64,000 bases of DNA, taken from Diaphorobacter ruginosibacter (lineage in GTDB: Bacteria; Pseudomonadota; Gammaproteobacteria; Burkholderiales; Burkholderiaceae_C). The DNA is taken from positions 3,968,001-4,032,000 of the forward strand of contig NZ_CP060714.1 in assembly GCF_014395975.1 (NCBI RefSeq), read 5' to 3'. The position numbers and the translations under genes were made by a program. The notes under the pieces are model-generated. The model was not told the DNA's origin. It saw only the letters and a program-made list of their open reading frames with translations, and searched no databases. Within the stretch, counting starts at the first letter, position 1; the number at the start of each line of letters is the position of its first letter. Below, piece after piece: positions 8,842 to 17,530 of the stretch.

Positions 8842-9165
8842 TCAGCAACTACAGGAGATGGAAGAGGCGGGGCTGCAGGGCGCGCCCTGGCAGCAGTTTT
8901 CGGTGAGATAGCCCAGCAGCGAATTCATGGCGTCGAACGACGCGCGATAGACCAGGTTGCGGCCCTGGCGCTCCTGCGTGATCAGTTCCGCATGGGTCAG
9001 TTCCTTGAGGTGAAACGACAAGGTATTGGCCGCAATGCCCAATTGCTCCGACAAGGCGCCGGGCGTCAGGCCTTCGGATCCTGCCACCACCAGCGCACGA
9101 AAGGCTCTCAAGCGAGCCTCCTGGGCAAGTGCCGCCAGGGAACGGATGACTTGTGTTTCTTGCAT
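8842..9165 (-). CDS. arsR: ArsR-family metalloregulator
   Basis: A 107-aa winged-helix repressor of the ars operon. The recognition region reads LSEQLGIAANTLSFHLKELTHAELI, and RQGRNLVYRASFDAM forms the wing, both typical of ArsR/SmtB proteins. The C-terminal tail is Cys-rich (ENCCQGAPCSPASSISCSC), in place of the classical ELCVCDL metal loop, so arsenite is probably sensed by C-terminal cysteines as in the related C-terminal-type ArsR proteins; this is an inference. It is the first gene of arsR-arsC-acr3 and lies directly behind a perfect operator-like inverted repeat. Confidence 0.92.
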   Translation of the reverse strand: MQETQVIRSLAALAQEARLRAFRALVVAGSEGLTPGALSEQLGIAANTLSFHLKELTHAELITQERQGRNLVYRASFDAMNSLLGYLTENCCQGAPCSPASSISCSC

Positions 9166-9171
9166 GCTTCA

Positions 9172-9195
9172 ATATTTCAACGTTTATTGAAATAT
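9172..9195 (-). promoter_or_regulatory. Probable ArsR operator
   Basis: ATATTTCAA (9172-9180) and TTGAAATAT (9187-9195) are perfect nine-base arms around the six bases CGTTTA. The site starts seven bases before the arsR start codon on the minus strand. TTCAA-N-TTGAA palindromes in this position are typical ArsR-family operators. Repressor bound here would block transcription of the whole ars operon until arsenite is present. Confidence 0.8.
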
Positions 9196-9415
9196 AAGAT
9201 CAAAATCCGTGTTGCGCAAGTACCGAAATGGCGGCTGCCGTCGCAGCACTGCATAGCAGTGGGAGGAGGGATTGACGGCAGCCTGGAGGCTTTGTACGGT
9301 CATCTTGAAGCGCAAAATCCCACCTGTGAAGGCGGGCTGCGTGGGCCCAGCCGCGCCATGACCAGCAGCCGCTGCCGGTCTTTCATACAAACCACCATGA
9401 ACAGGAGACAACGCC

Positions 9416-9760
9416 ATGATCGCCGTGATCTTCGAAGTGACGCCGCAATCCGGCCATACGCAGACTTACCTGGATATCGCAGCAGCTCTTCGGCCCCGGC
9501 TGGACCACATCGACGGCTTCATCTCCATCGAACGGTTCCAAAGCCTGAGCGATCCGTCCAAGCTGCTGTCGCTGTCCTTCTGGCGCGACGAAGCGGCCGT
9601 GGCGCAATGGAGAAACACAGAGGAGCACCGCGCTGCACAGGGTGCGGGGCGAAGTGGCGTCTTTCGCGACTACCGTCTGCGCATCGCCGCCGTGATGCGG
9701 GACTATGGCCTCACGGAGCGCGAGCAAGCACCGGATGACAGCCGACGCATTCACGGGTGA
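9416..9760 (+). CDS. Antibiotic biosynthesis monooxygenase (ABM) domain protein
   Basis: A 114-aa single-domain protein with a ferredoxin-like ABM fold. The text GHTQTYLDIAAALRPRLDHIDGFISIERF, SKLLSLSFWRDEAAVAQWRN and FRDYRLRIAAVMRDYG follows the pattern of small quinol or heme-degrading monooxygenase-like proteins. The substrate cannot be read from the sequence. AGGAG precedes the ATG. It is divergent from the ars operon and is followed by a convergent IPTL-CTERM gene. No partner gene gives a clear role. Confidence 0.8.
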   Translation: MIAVIFEVTPQSGHTQTYLDIAAALRPRLDHIDGFISIERFQSLSDPSKLLSLSFWRDEAAVAQWRNTEEHRAAQGAGRSGVFRDYRLRIAAVMRDYGLTEREQAPDDSRRIHG

Positions 9761-9877
9761 ACCGCCCCTGGGCATCACCACCTGCCGACTACGCAGCCGT
9801 CGTGCCAGGTCCTGGCGGCGACCCTATCAGCGCCTTGTTCAACGGAGAGACCGGGCGAAGCCTGGCCTCCGTGCGCA

Positions 9878-10966
9878 TCAGGTATTGACTCCGCGCCTGC
9901 GCAGGCGCGCCCCTCCCAGCAGGGCAAGCAGGGAAGACAGCGCAATGCCCCCCCACTCCCCCAGCGTCGGCACCGGTGTCGCGCCGCCCGGGCCAGGAGG
10001 CGTTCCGGGCTTGACGACGACCTGCGCACCCACCTCCACACAGGCCAGTGGAGACTGGCTGTCGCAAAGCTGATAGGCCATCGAGTACGAACCCGCAGGC
10101 ACGGAGGCGGCAACCATCACCGCACCGGTTGCCGAGTCAAGCGAGATACCATTGGGCCAATTACCCACAGGGGACACCACCGCATTGCCGCCCGAACCGA
10201 CGGTACCGGGAACCCCATTGACGCCATCGTTGGCCGCCACATTGCCGATCGCCGCGGATGCGGTGCCCGCAATGGACTGGCCGCTGTCCGGCAGCGGATC
10301 GAAATTGGACCACTTACCGGGGTTCACGTTCAGGAAAAATGCGGTCACCTGCGTACCCGGTGCCGCCGATGCATTGCCACAGAAATCACCCATGGCAGCG
10401 ACCACCTGGGTGCAAGGGATCTGATTCGTAATGCCCTCTCCCGCCTGCCCCTGGGAGCCAAGAAGGAAGAGCGAATCCATCTTCTGTCCCACGGCATGAG
10501 GCGGCTTGGGCGCCCAGGGCCAGAACATGTAGTCGACGATGTTTCCGAGACTGTCGGTGCTGACGGAAGCCCCGCTGGTTTCGCCGAGCGCCGGATCGCC
10601 CCCCGATATCGTCGGCACAAGGGCGCTATTGCCGTCCGCGTAGCTCAGCAGGCCGTCATTGAACTTCCAGCCATTCATCAGGTTCAGCCCCGTGGGGCCG
10701 ATGTTCTTGAGCGTCCCCAGGTTGGCCGGCAGGCGCGCATTCGTCGTGAAACTTCCGGTCACCCGCATGGCGGGACCATAGGGGGCTGGTGCAGGCCCGC
10801 TCACGGGTGTCGCTGTGCCGTCGTAGTAACCCACCGAGGTATACGGCTGCCCCACATAGAGATAGGTCGTCGCACAGGCGCTTGAGGCCATCAGCGAGCC
10901 CAGTACGCCTGCCACGATGCCCGGCAACCCCAGGCGTGCCGGGGATGTGTTCCAGATTCCTCTCAT
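9878..10966 (-). CDS. IPTL-CTERM sorting-domain protein
   Basis: A 362-aa secreted protein; AAGGTGA lies six bases before the ATG at 10966. The signal peptide runs to about residue 33 (VAGVLGSLMASSACATTY). The middle is Gly/Ser/Asn-rich with no domain that I recognise; it contains FNDGLLSYADGNSALVP, MFWPWAPKPPHAVG and NVAANDGVNGVPGTVGSGGN. The C-terminus reads VPTLGEWGGIALSSLLALLGGARLRRRG, a clear IPTL-CTERM signal: short motif, hydrophobic helix, arginine cluster. It should be exported and then cut by a XrtH-type exosortase. It is divergent from a second IPTL-CTERM gene at 11224 across an AT-rich, palindrome-bearing region. Confidence 0.85.
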   Translation of the reverse strand: MRGIWNTSPARLGLPGIVAGVLGSLMASSACATTYLYVGQPYTSVGYYDGTATPVSGPAPAPYGPAMRVTGSFTTNARLPANLGTLKNIGPTGLNLMNGWKFNDGLLSYADGNSALVPTISGGDPALGETSGASVSTDSLGNIVDYMFWPWAPKPPHAVGQKMDSLFLLGSQGQAGEGITNQIPCTQVVAAMGDFCGNASAAPGTQVTAFFLNVNPGKWSNFDPLPDSGQSIAGTASAAIGNVAANDGVNGVPGTVGSGGNAVVSPVGNWPNGISLDSATGAVMVAASVPAGSYSMAYQLCDSQSPLACVEVGAQVVVKPGTPPGPGGATPVPTLGEWGGIALSSLLALLGGARLRRRGVNT

Positions 10967-10981
10967 TTCATCACCTTTTCA

Positions 10982-11037
10982 TTTCAATTTATCAAAACTA
11001 TTGAAACAAAAGCATAAGCACTTGATTAATTAATCAA
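10982..11037. promoter_or_regulatory. Palindromes in AT-rich region between two IPTL-CTERM genes
   Basis: TTTCAA (10982-10987) pairs with TTGAAA (11001-11006), and TTGATTAATTAATCAA (11022-11037) is a perfect 16-base palindrome. Both lie in the 257-base AT-rich region between divergent IPTL-CTERM genes. The second resembles an FNR-type TTGAT/ATCAA site, but with a six-base rather than four-base centre. Joint control of the two genes is an inference. Confidence 0.4.
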
Positions 11038-11223
11038 TGGAGGGAAAACACTAACAAAGTTTTATGTTAATGATTATTTTCAATCTCACAGGGAATCAGA
11101 AACCGAAAGGAAAAAACCTGCCTGCATACCGAATCCCTGGACGCCCATCGCAAGCTATGGCTGTATCACTCTCACAACATTAGTCAAATGAAAACAATGA
11201 CAATAAATTAATATAGTTAGACT

Positions 11224-13014
11224 ATGAAAAACAAATCACCTCTCCTGTCCCTCCTCCGCGCCGGCATCCGGCCGCGCCCGGCCATGGGCCGCCCGCTGCA
11301 CATCAGCCTGTGCGCGCTGGGGCTCTCCGCTGGCGCTGCGGTATGGGGACAGTCACTGAGCGTTCCTGCCAACTCCACCCAAACCCTGACCTCCAGCAGT
11401 TCTTACAACGATGCGAGCACGGTCGACGGCGTCCTCAACGTGGGAGATGGAACGCAGGCGGCAGGCGCTGTCGTGGCGGAGTTCAACGGTGCAGCAACCA
11501 TCAACAGCGGCGGCACGGAGAACATTGCGACAGACGGCGTCCACAGAACGTATGTCACTGCCACCAACCATGGCGTGCTGACCAACAACGGGAGGTTCGA
11601 AGTCGCCTACTCGCTCGGAGGCATAGACGACAGCGCGCTCGTGATGGATAACACCGGTGCGTTCATCAACACCCCCGGCAGTAGTGTGTTATTGGGATCC
11701 GCATCCACAGCCGGACGTCGTGCCGTCAACACGGGCACCATGACCAACATGGGCCATCTTGAAGCCCGACATCTCGGCTATTCGATGGAATGGGTTCGCA
11801 TCGACAACAACGGCACGTTCATCCTGTCACCCGGCGGAGTCCTGTATGCCGGATCAATCGATCCATATCACTTCGTCAACGGTGCTGCGGGCTCTTCGCC
11901 CGGTACTCTGGTTGTGCAGGCCACCGACGACCATGGAGTCATCCTGGGGCGTTTTGAAAACAGCAGCGGCAGCGTGGTGCGCTTCGATCCCGCTGCAGGC
12001 ACCGTTCAATCATTGGGAACCCATACCGGGTTTGCCGGTAATGCGCGCTTCGTGGGGGCCGGGGAGTACCAGAAGACCTCCTCCGGCACCACGGTCATCT
12101 ATGGTATCGACTACACCGGGCCGACCGTTGTCAAGGAAGGCGCGCTCGTAGTCAACGGCAGCAATGCGAGCTCGGCCAGCACCACGGTCGAGCGCGGCGC
12201 TACCCTGAGCGGAAGCGGTTGGGTGAGTGCAGTCACCGTGCAAGGCGCGGGTACGCTGGCACCGGGCAATTCACTGGTCCCCAACAGCGTGGGCACGCTG
12301 ACCGTGCAGGGTTCTGCCGACCTGCAGGCCACCTCCGTCGCGCAGTTCGAACTGGGCGCTCCCACGGCCGCGGAACCCACCGCCGGCGCCGCCGTGACGG
12401 CCGGTGATCTGGTCGTGGTCAATGGTGATCTCCAGATGAACGGCACCCTCCAGGTGAAGGCGCTGCCGGGCATGGCCCCGGGCGCATACAGGATCTTCAG
12501 CTACACCGGAGCTTTGACCAACGGCGCAAGCCTGGACATCCGCGAGATGCGGGCGCAAGGCCTGACCGCGCAGATCGACGTCTCGGTACCGGGGGAGGTG
12601 TGGCTCGCGACAAAGAAGCTGCTGCCGCAGACCATCACCTTCACCAGCCAGGCCCCCACGGCCGCCGCGGTGGGCGGAGCTGCCTATCAAGCGGGCGCCA
12701 ACGCCGACTCGGGTCTGCCAGTCACCCTGACCAGTACCACCCCTCAGGTCTGCACCGTCCAGGGCCGCGTGGTGACGTTTGTGGGGGCAGGGACCTGTGT
12801 CCTGGCGGCCGACCAGCCGGGCGACAGCACCTATCTGGCTGCCGAGCAGGTCACACAATCATTCGCCGTTGCCAACGCACCGACGCCAACACCCTTCCCT
12901 GCCGGAACGCCCACGCCCGTGCCGACCTTGGGTCAATGGGCGCTGATGCTGCTGTCCGCCCTCCTGGCGGGGTTGGCCGCCGCCGGCTTGCGCCGTCCGC
13001 ATGTGGGTCGATGA
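11224..13014 (+). CDS. IPTL-CTERM protein with autotransporter-like beta-strand repeats
   Basis: A 596-aa secreted protein. The signal peptide ends near residue 39 (GLSAGAAVWGQS). The central part is repetitive beta-helix-like text typical of passenger-associated strands (TVVKEGALVVNGSN, GATLSGSGWVSAVTVQGAGTLAPGNS, GTLTVQGSADLQ). A small domain follows (QTITFTSQAPTAAAVGGAAY through GAGTCVLAADQPGDSTYLAA), then VPTLGQWALMLLSALLAGLAAAGLRRP, the sorting signal. There is no beta-barrel, so it is not a true autotransporter. No ribosome-binding site is visible before the ATG, and TATAGT (11212-11217) lies just upstream, so the mRNA may be leaderless or the true start may be internal (ATG near 11284). 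Confidence 0.85.
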   Translation: MKNKSPLLSLLRAGIRPRPAMGRPLHISLCALGLSAGAAVWGQSLSVPANSTQTLTSSSSYNDASTVDGVLNVGDGTQAAGAVVAEFNGAATINSGGTENIATDGVHRTYVTATNHGVLTNNGRFEVAYSLGGIDDSALVMDNTGAFINTPGSSVLLGSASTAGRRAVNTGTMTNMGHLEARHLGYSMEWVRIDNNGTFILSPGGVLYAGSIDPYHFVNGAAGSSPGTLVVQATDDHGVILGRFENSSGSVVRFDPAAGTVQSLGTHTGFAGNARFVGAGEYQKTSSGTTVIYGIDYTGPTVVKEGALVVNGSNASSASTTVERGATLSGSGWVSAVTVQGAGTLAPGNSLVPNSVGTLTVQGSADLQATSVAQFELGAPTAAEPTAGAAVTAGDLVVVNGDLQMNGTLQVKALPGMAPGAYRIFSYTGALTNGASLDIREMRAQGLTAQIDVSVPGEVWLATKKLLPQTITFTSQAPTAAAVGGAAYQAGANADSGLPVTLTSTTPQVCTVQGRVVTFVGAGTCVLAADQPGDSTYLAAEQVTQSFAVANAPTPTPFPAGTPTPVPTLGQWALMLLSALLAGLAAAGLRRPHVGR

Positions 13015-13101
13015 TCGGCGAGGGAGCGCTGGCGGGGTCCTCAAGCTTGCCGCCAGCCCCCATCCTGGAATGCGTTGCGGCATGTCGATACGGGCCAAGA
13101 A

Positions 13102-13124
13102 TGCCCAATAGCCGATACTGGGCA
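13102..13124. promoter_or_regulatory. Inverted repeat upstream of the DUF1275 gene
   Basis: TGCCCA (13102-13107) and TGGGCA (13119-13124) flank an 11-base spacer, 45 bases before the DUF1275 start codon. A T-N11-A geometry of this kind is common for LysR-type and other dimeric regulators. Confidence 0.25.
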
Positions 13125-13169
13125 GGTTCATCACCAACGATCTGACCTGACCCAACACGACTTCCAGAC

Positions 13170-13933
13170 ATGCGCAGGATCCGCCATCTCACCGACCGGC
13201 ATCGAGCCCCCTCCACCAACATGGCGCTGGGCCTGTTCCTCGCCTTCAATGCCGGCGCCGTCAACGCGGGGGATTTCTCGTGCTGCGCATGTACACCTCG
13301 CACATGACCGGATTCGCGTCGCAACTGGCGGACGGAGCGGTGCTCGGAAACGGGAAGCTGCTGCTCAATGCATGCGGCGCCATCATCGCCTTCACGGTTG
13401 GCGCGGCCGCATGCTCCATCCTGGTGAACTGGGCACGCCAGCACCGGCTTCACAGCGTCTATGCCATGCCGCTGATGCTGGAGGCCTTGATGATGCTGCC
13501 CTTCGGGCTCGTGGGCGCGGCCACGCTCACCTGGAACACGCCTTTCGCGGTGCCGCTGACGGTGCTCTTGCTGTCCTTCATGATGGGACTGCAGAATGCC
13601 GTCGGCTCCAAGACGTCGGGAGGCAGCACGCGCACGACCCACATGACCGGCAACATCACCGACCTGGGCATGGAGCTTGGCAAGATGCTCTTCCTGGCCC
13701 GCGCCGCACGCCCCGACGAGCCGCCGGTTCAGCACAACTGGCGGCGTCTCCGGCTCTCGGCAGGCCTGCTCGGCATGTTCGTGCTGGGCGGCGTTGCGGG
13801 GGCACTCGGTTTCAAGTACTTCGGCTTCATCTGCGTCGTCCCGCTCGCCGCGCTGCTGCTGATGCTGTCGGTGCCGCCCCTGTGGCGCGATGCGGCCCAG
13901 CTCAAGGGCATGTTGAAGTGGAGCGGCAGGTAG
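13170..13933 (+). pseudogene. DUF1275 (YoaK-like) membrane protein, frameshifted
   Basis: The first frame reads MALGLFLAFNAGAVNAGD and then stops after CACTPRT. The continuation LRMYTSHMTGFASQLADG to the end lies in the next frame. Adding one G to the run at 13268-13272 joins them as AGAVNAGGFLVLRMYTSHMTGFAS, the expected DUF1275 text, giving 254 aa, a normal family length. The downstream part has about five membrane helices and the second signature NAVGSKTSGGSTRTTHMTGNITDLGMELG. The function of the family is unknown. The lesion could be a natural mutation, a slippage-prone tract or a sequence error; the rest of the gene shows no other damage. Confidence 0.8.
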
Positions 13934-13995
13934 GGCGCGCAGGCCCTGGGCTCGCCATCACGCCTGTCCGCAAGGTCGTGCGGTGGTCTCCAGGC

Positions 13996-14784
13996 TTACT
14001 TGGTCGTGTAGCCGCCGTTGATCAGGATGGTCTGGCCGGTGACCCACCAGCCGTCGCTCACCAGGTGGCGAATGAAGGGAACCACATCCTCGATGTCGGT
14101 GAGCCCGGTCTGGCTGAAGGAAGAGAGTGCCGCGGCGCTCTTGTGATAGGCCTGCGCGTCGGCGCTTTCCTGGCCGTAGAAGAAGGGCGTGTCCATGGGG
14201 CCGGGGCCGACGGCGGTGACCGAGATGCCGCGCACGCCCAGTTCCTTGGCCGCCGCACGCGTGTAGTGCTCGACCGGTGCCTTGGTGCCCGCATAGGACG
14301 AATAGAACGGCGTGAACGCGCCCAGCAGCGACGTGACCAGCGTGCAAACCTTGCCGCCGTCGTTCACATGCCTGCCCGCTTCCTTCAGGAAGAAGAAGGC
14401 GGCCTTGTTGTTGACGGCGTCCATCTCGTCGAATTCGGCTTCGCTGATCTCGCCCATCGGCTTCTTCAGCACCTTGCCGACGGTATTGATGGCAATGTCG
14501 GGACGGCCCACCGCGGCCACGGCATCCGCGAACATCTTTTCCATGGCGACGGCCGTGGTCAGGTCGCCCTGCAGGGCCACGGCCTGCGCGCCCAGTTGCT
14601 GCACGGCAGCCACGGTCTTGTCGGCCTCGGCCTTGCTGGCCGCACTGTTGTAGTGAATGGCAACGGCCTTCGCGCCGTGGCGCGCGAGGTCGGTGGCCAG
14701 CAGGCCACCCAGGTTCTTGGCGCCGCCTGCGATCAATACGGTCTTGCCTTGGATGCTGTGCCTGGAGGGCGAAGTGGAAGACAT
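13996..14784 (-). CDS. Short-chain dehydrogenase/reductase
   Basis: A 262-aa NAD(P)-dependent oxidoreductase of the classical SDR type. The ATG at 14784 follows AGGAG. The cofactor-binding glycine motif is in KTVLIAGGAKNLGGLLA (residues about 14-30); INTVG replaces the common NNAG; and the catalytic pair sits in YSSYAGTKAPVEHYTRA, where the YxxxK Tyr and Lys are preserved. The C-terminus VTGQTILINGGYTTK is typical. The substrate is unknown. It is divergent from a LysR regulator with 118 bases between, the usual layout for regulator and target. Confidence 0.9.
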   Translation of the reverse strand: MSSTSPSRHSIQGKTVLIAGGAKNLGGLLATDLARHGAKAVAIHYNSAASKAEADKTVAAVQQLGAQAVALQGDLTTAVAMEKMFADAVAAVGRPDIAINTVGKVLKKPMGEISEAEFDEMDAVNNKAAFFFLKEAGRHVNDGGKVCTLVTSLLGAFTPFYSSYAGTKAPVEHYTRAAAKELGVRGISVTAVGPGPMDTPFFYGQESADAQAYHKSAAALSSFSQTGLTDIEDVVPFIRHLVSDGWWVTGQTILINGGYTTK

Positions 14785-14848
14785 GGACAACTCCTGTTCA
14801 TTGAACAAATGAATGAAGTTGCTTAGCGTAATTAATCAGAAAACAAAG

Positions 14849-14865
14849 ATAAATATAGAATTTAT
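14849..14865. promoter_or_regulatory. Candidate LysR-type box between SDR and LysR genes
   Basis: ATAAAT (14849-14854) and ATTTAT (14860-14865) are perfect arms around five bases, inside the 118-base AT-rich region between the divergent SDR and LysR genes. Position and symmetry fit a LysR-type recognition site. Confidence 0.4.
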
Positions 14866-14902
14866 TGCATATCTATTCAGAATTCATTACCAATAACTCA
14901 CC

Positions 14903-15823
14903 ATGGATCGTGTCGATCTGCTTCGGATCTTCCTGCGCGTGGCGGCCACGGGCAGCTTCTCGCAGGCCGCGGACCAGCTGTCCATGCCCCGGCCCACCGT
15001 CTCGCTGGCCGTGCAGCAGCTGGAGGCGCGCCTGGGTGCCCGCCTGCTGCACCGGACCACCCGCAAGGTGAGCCTGACTCCCGACGGCCAGGCACTGGTC
15101 GAGCGGGCCAGCCCGCTGGTCGACGACATGCTCGAGCTTGAGCAGCGCTTTCGCACCCCGCCCCAGGCGATTGCGGGACGCCTGCGCATCGATGTTCCGA
15201 GCCGCATCGCACGCATCGTGATCGCGCCGGCCCTGCCCGGTCTGCTGGCGCGCCATCCCGCTCTCCGGATCGACCTGGGCTCCAGCGACCGCGCGGTCGA
15301 TCTGGTGCTGGAGCAGGTCGACTGCGCGTTGCGCGTGGGACCGCTGCCCGACAGCAGCCTGATCGCCCGGCGGCTCGGCTCCATGCCCCTGATCAACTGC
15401 GCAAGCCCCGATTACCTGGCCCGGCATGGCGTTCCCCATGGCCCCGATGACCTGGGACGGCACCAGGCGGTGCACTACAACTCACCGACCACGGGCCGCG
15501 CGGCGTCCTGGGAATGGATGGAGGATGGCAGTGAACGCACCTGCATGCTGGGCGGTGCCGTGGGCGTCAACAATGCGGAGAGCTACATCGCCTGCGCACT
15601 CGCGGGCCTGGGCCTGATCCAGATTCCACGCTACGACGTGCAGGCGCATCTGCAGGCAGGCGAGCTGGCGGAGGTGATGCCGGCCTATCGGCCCGCACCC
15701 ATGGACGTGCATGTGCTGTACCCGCACCGCGCTCACCTGTCTGCCAGGGTGCGGGTGTTCATCGACTGGATCGAAGTGCTGCTGCGGCAGGCCGGGGCGC
15801 TGGACGACGCAATGGGGAGCTGA
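14903..15823 (+). CDS. LysR-family transcriptional regulator
   Basis: A 306-aa regulator. The N-terminal winged helix covers residues 1-60 (LLRIFLRVAATGSFSQAADQLSMPRPTVSLAVQQLEARLGARLLHRTTRKVSLT), followed by a co-inducer-binding domain of the CrgA/PBP2 type (RLRIDVPSRIARIVIAPALPGLLARHP; ALRVGPLPDSSLIARRLG). It very likely controls the divergent SDR gene and itself. The inducer is not evident. It ends 24 bases from the convergent nitronate monooxygenase gene. Confidence 0.92.
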   Translation: MDRVDLLRIFLRVAATGSFSQAADQLSMPRPTVSLAVQQLEARLGARLLHRTTRKVSLTPDGQALVERASPLVDDMLELEQRFRTPPQAIAGRLRIDVPSRIARIVIAPALPGLLARHPALRIDLGSSDRAVDLVLEQVDCALRVGPLPDSSLIARRLGSMPLINCASPDYLARHGVPHGPDDLGRHQAVHYNSPTTGRAASWEWMEDGSERTCMLGGAVGVNNAESYIACALAGLGLIQIPRYDVQAHLQAGELAEVMPAYRPAPMDVHVLYPHRAHLSARVRVFIDWIEVLLRQAGALDDAMGS

Positions 15824-15847
15824 GAACGCTCGCTCCAGCACCACGGC

Positions 15848-17347
15848 TCAGGCGCGCGACGCCATCCACGCGTTCACCCTGTCCAGGTTCTCCACATGCG
15901 AATCCAGCATGCGTGTCAGGTTGCTGGCAAGCACAGGATCGTCCGCCATGGGCAGCAACTCCCTCAGCTTCTTCGCAACCCAGCCCTGCCCCCGGTTCAG
16001 GAAGGCGAGGCGCTCGCGCACATCCGCAATCGCCATGGCCTTCTCGAAAAACTCGCCCGTGCGGGTGCTCGACTTTCCATCGAGATCGCGGATCGCATGC
16101 AACAGCATCACGCACCACTCCACCTCGTCGTGGTGCACGGATTCAACCAGCGCGCGCGTGGCGGCATCCTGCGCGGGAATATCCGCCAGTGTCTGCACCG
16201 TCACGCGAACTCCGGCGCGCTCGGCCTCGAGCAGCTCGTTGAGCCGCGCTATCAGCTCGGCATTGCGCGCACGCTCGAATTCGGGCGCATAGCAGACGGG
16301 CGAGCTCATCTCGACCCGCGGCGCATGCAGCCTGCGCCACTCGGCCCGGGCCTGCCGCATGAGGTCCCCGATGCGCTCCGCCGCCGTGGGAATGCTGTCG
16401 ATATGTTCCACGCCCAGCCCCGCATACAACGCCATGGCCTCGAAATCGCCGGTCATGGAGCGCAGCGGCGAGTCCGTGCTGAACAGGTGGATGGGGCGGC
16501 CTTCCTCTTCTCCGATCACCTTGCGCGCGCCCTGCGTGTGCGGATCACCATGCTCGCCCTGCGTCACGCTGTTCCTCAACACGCGGACCGCCGCATGTGA
16601 CGGCCAGTTGACATGGAAGTCCTCGGTCAGCACCGTGTCCTGCGCGCGCGCCTCGACGATGCGCTGCTTGTGATACGCGTGTGCGAACGACTCCCGGGTG
16701 GCCAGCAGCGCGGTGCCGAGCATGGCAGCCTGCGCGCCCTGCGAGAGCCATCGGGCCACCGCCTCGCCGGTGGCGATTCCGCCTGCCGCCGCCACGGGAA
16801 TGTCCACCACGGCCAGCACGTCGGCCAGTATCTTTCCGAGAGGCTGGCGGCCGTACACATGCCCGCCCGCCTCCACGCCCTGCACGATGAGCGCGTGGGC
16901 GCCGGCCTCCTGAGCCTCGAGCGCCTGCGCCATGCTGCCCACCTGATGGACAACCGTGGCGCCAGCGTCGCGAAGCCGCGCGATCACGTCGCGGCGCACA
17001 TCCCAGAACAGCCCGACCACAGGCACCTCCAGATCGATGCACAACTGCAGTTGCTGCTGCAGCAGGCCCGGTTCCGTGCCTGCGGGAATGAGGTTGACAC
17101 CCCATCGCCGGCCTCCCACGCGCTCGCGCACCTTGCGCACTTCCGCCTCGATGAGCGCCAGCGGCTCGCGCACCATGCCGAGAAAACCGAACCCACCCGC
17201 CAGCGTGACGGCGGCCACCAGTTCCGAGCGCGCCACGCCTCCCATGCCCGCAAGAATCAGCGGGTGCTCGCACCCCAGCAGATCGCACAGCGGTGTATGC
17301 GGAAATGTGGAGGCCATATCGGATGCATCGTCTGCGGACTGAATCAT
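15848..17347 (-). CDS. Nitronate monooxygenase fused to a C-terminal helical domain
   Basis: A 499-aa protein. Residues about 20-345 form an FMN-dependent nitronate monooxygenase/2-nitropropane dioxygenase domain: HPLILAGMGGVARSELVAAV, GVEAGGHVYGRQPLGKIL and VAAAGGIATGEAVARWLSQGAQAAMLGTALLAT. Such enzymes detoxify alkyl nitronates. Residues about 350-499 form an extra all-helical domain (NAELIARLNELLEAERAGVRV; ESVHHDEVEWCVMLLHAIRDL) with spaced Glu and His residues like a ferritin-type four-helix bundle. I recall this kind of C-terminal domain behind nitronate monooxygenases as DUF6306, but that name is from memory. The start at 17347 is uncertain (17317 is possible). Convergent with lysR, divergent from the glycosylase-like gene. 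Confidence 0.85.
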   Translation of the reverse strand: MIQSADDASDMASTFPHTPLCDLLGCEHPLILAGMGGVARSELVAAVTLAGGFGFLGMVREPLALIEAEVRKVRERVGGRRWGVNLIPAGTEPGLLQQQLQLCIDLEVPVVGLFWDVRRDVIARLRDAGATVVHQVGSMAQALEAQEAGAHALIVQGVEAGGHVYGRQPLGKILADVLAVVDIPVAAAGGIATGEAVARWLSQGAQAAMLGTALLATRESFAHAYHKQRIVEARAQDTVLTEDFHVNWPSHAAVRVLRNSVTQGEHGDPHTQGARKVIGEEEGRPIHLFSTDSPLRSMTGDFEAMALYAGLGVEHIDSIPTAAERIGDLMRQARAEWRRLHAPRVEMSSPVCYAPEFERARNAELIARLNELLEAERAGVRVTVQTLADIPAQDAATRALVESVHHDEVEWCVMLLHAIRDLDGKSSTRTGEFFEKAMAIADVRERLAFLNRGQGWVAKKLRELLPMADDPVLASNLTRMLDSHVENLDRVNAWMASRA

Positions 17348-17530
17348 GGGCTGTTTTCTTTGCTGTGCTGAGGAACCATCGATCATGGACCGCAGGAGGG
17401 GAAGATGCAAACCCATGCCGCCGCCATGCCCCGGAATCGCCAACACGCTCCGAGGTGAGATGGGTAGGCCGGGGCCGTGTCCGGCGCAGAATCACTCCCT
17501 GTTCGTCCTTGCCTCCAGAAACACCACACC

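Noticed and set aside
11022..11037. FNR/ANR box reading of the palindrome
   Set aside because: The centre is six bases instead of four, so it is listed only as an unassigned palindrome.
13075..14826. 583-codon plus-strand frame
   Set aside because: It runs across the DUF1275 gene and antisense to the SDR gene with no coherent domain; the real genes explain the region.
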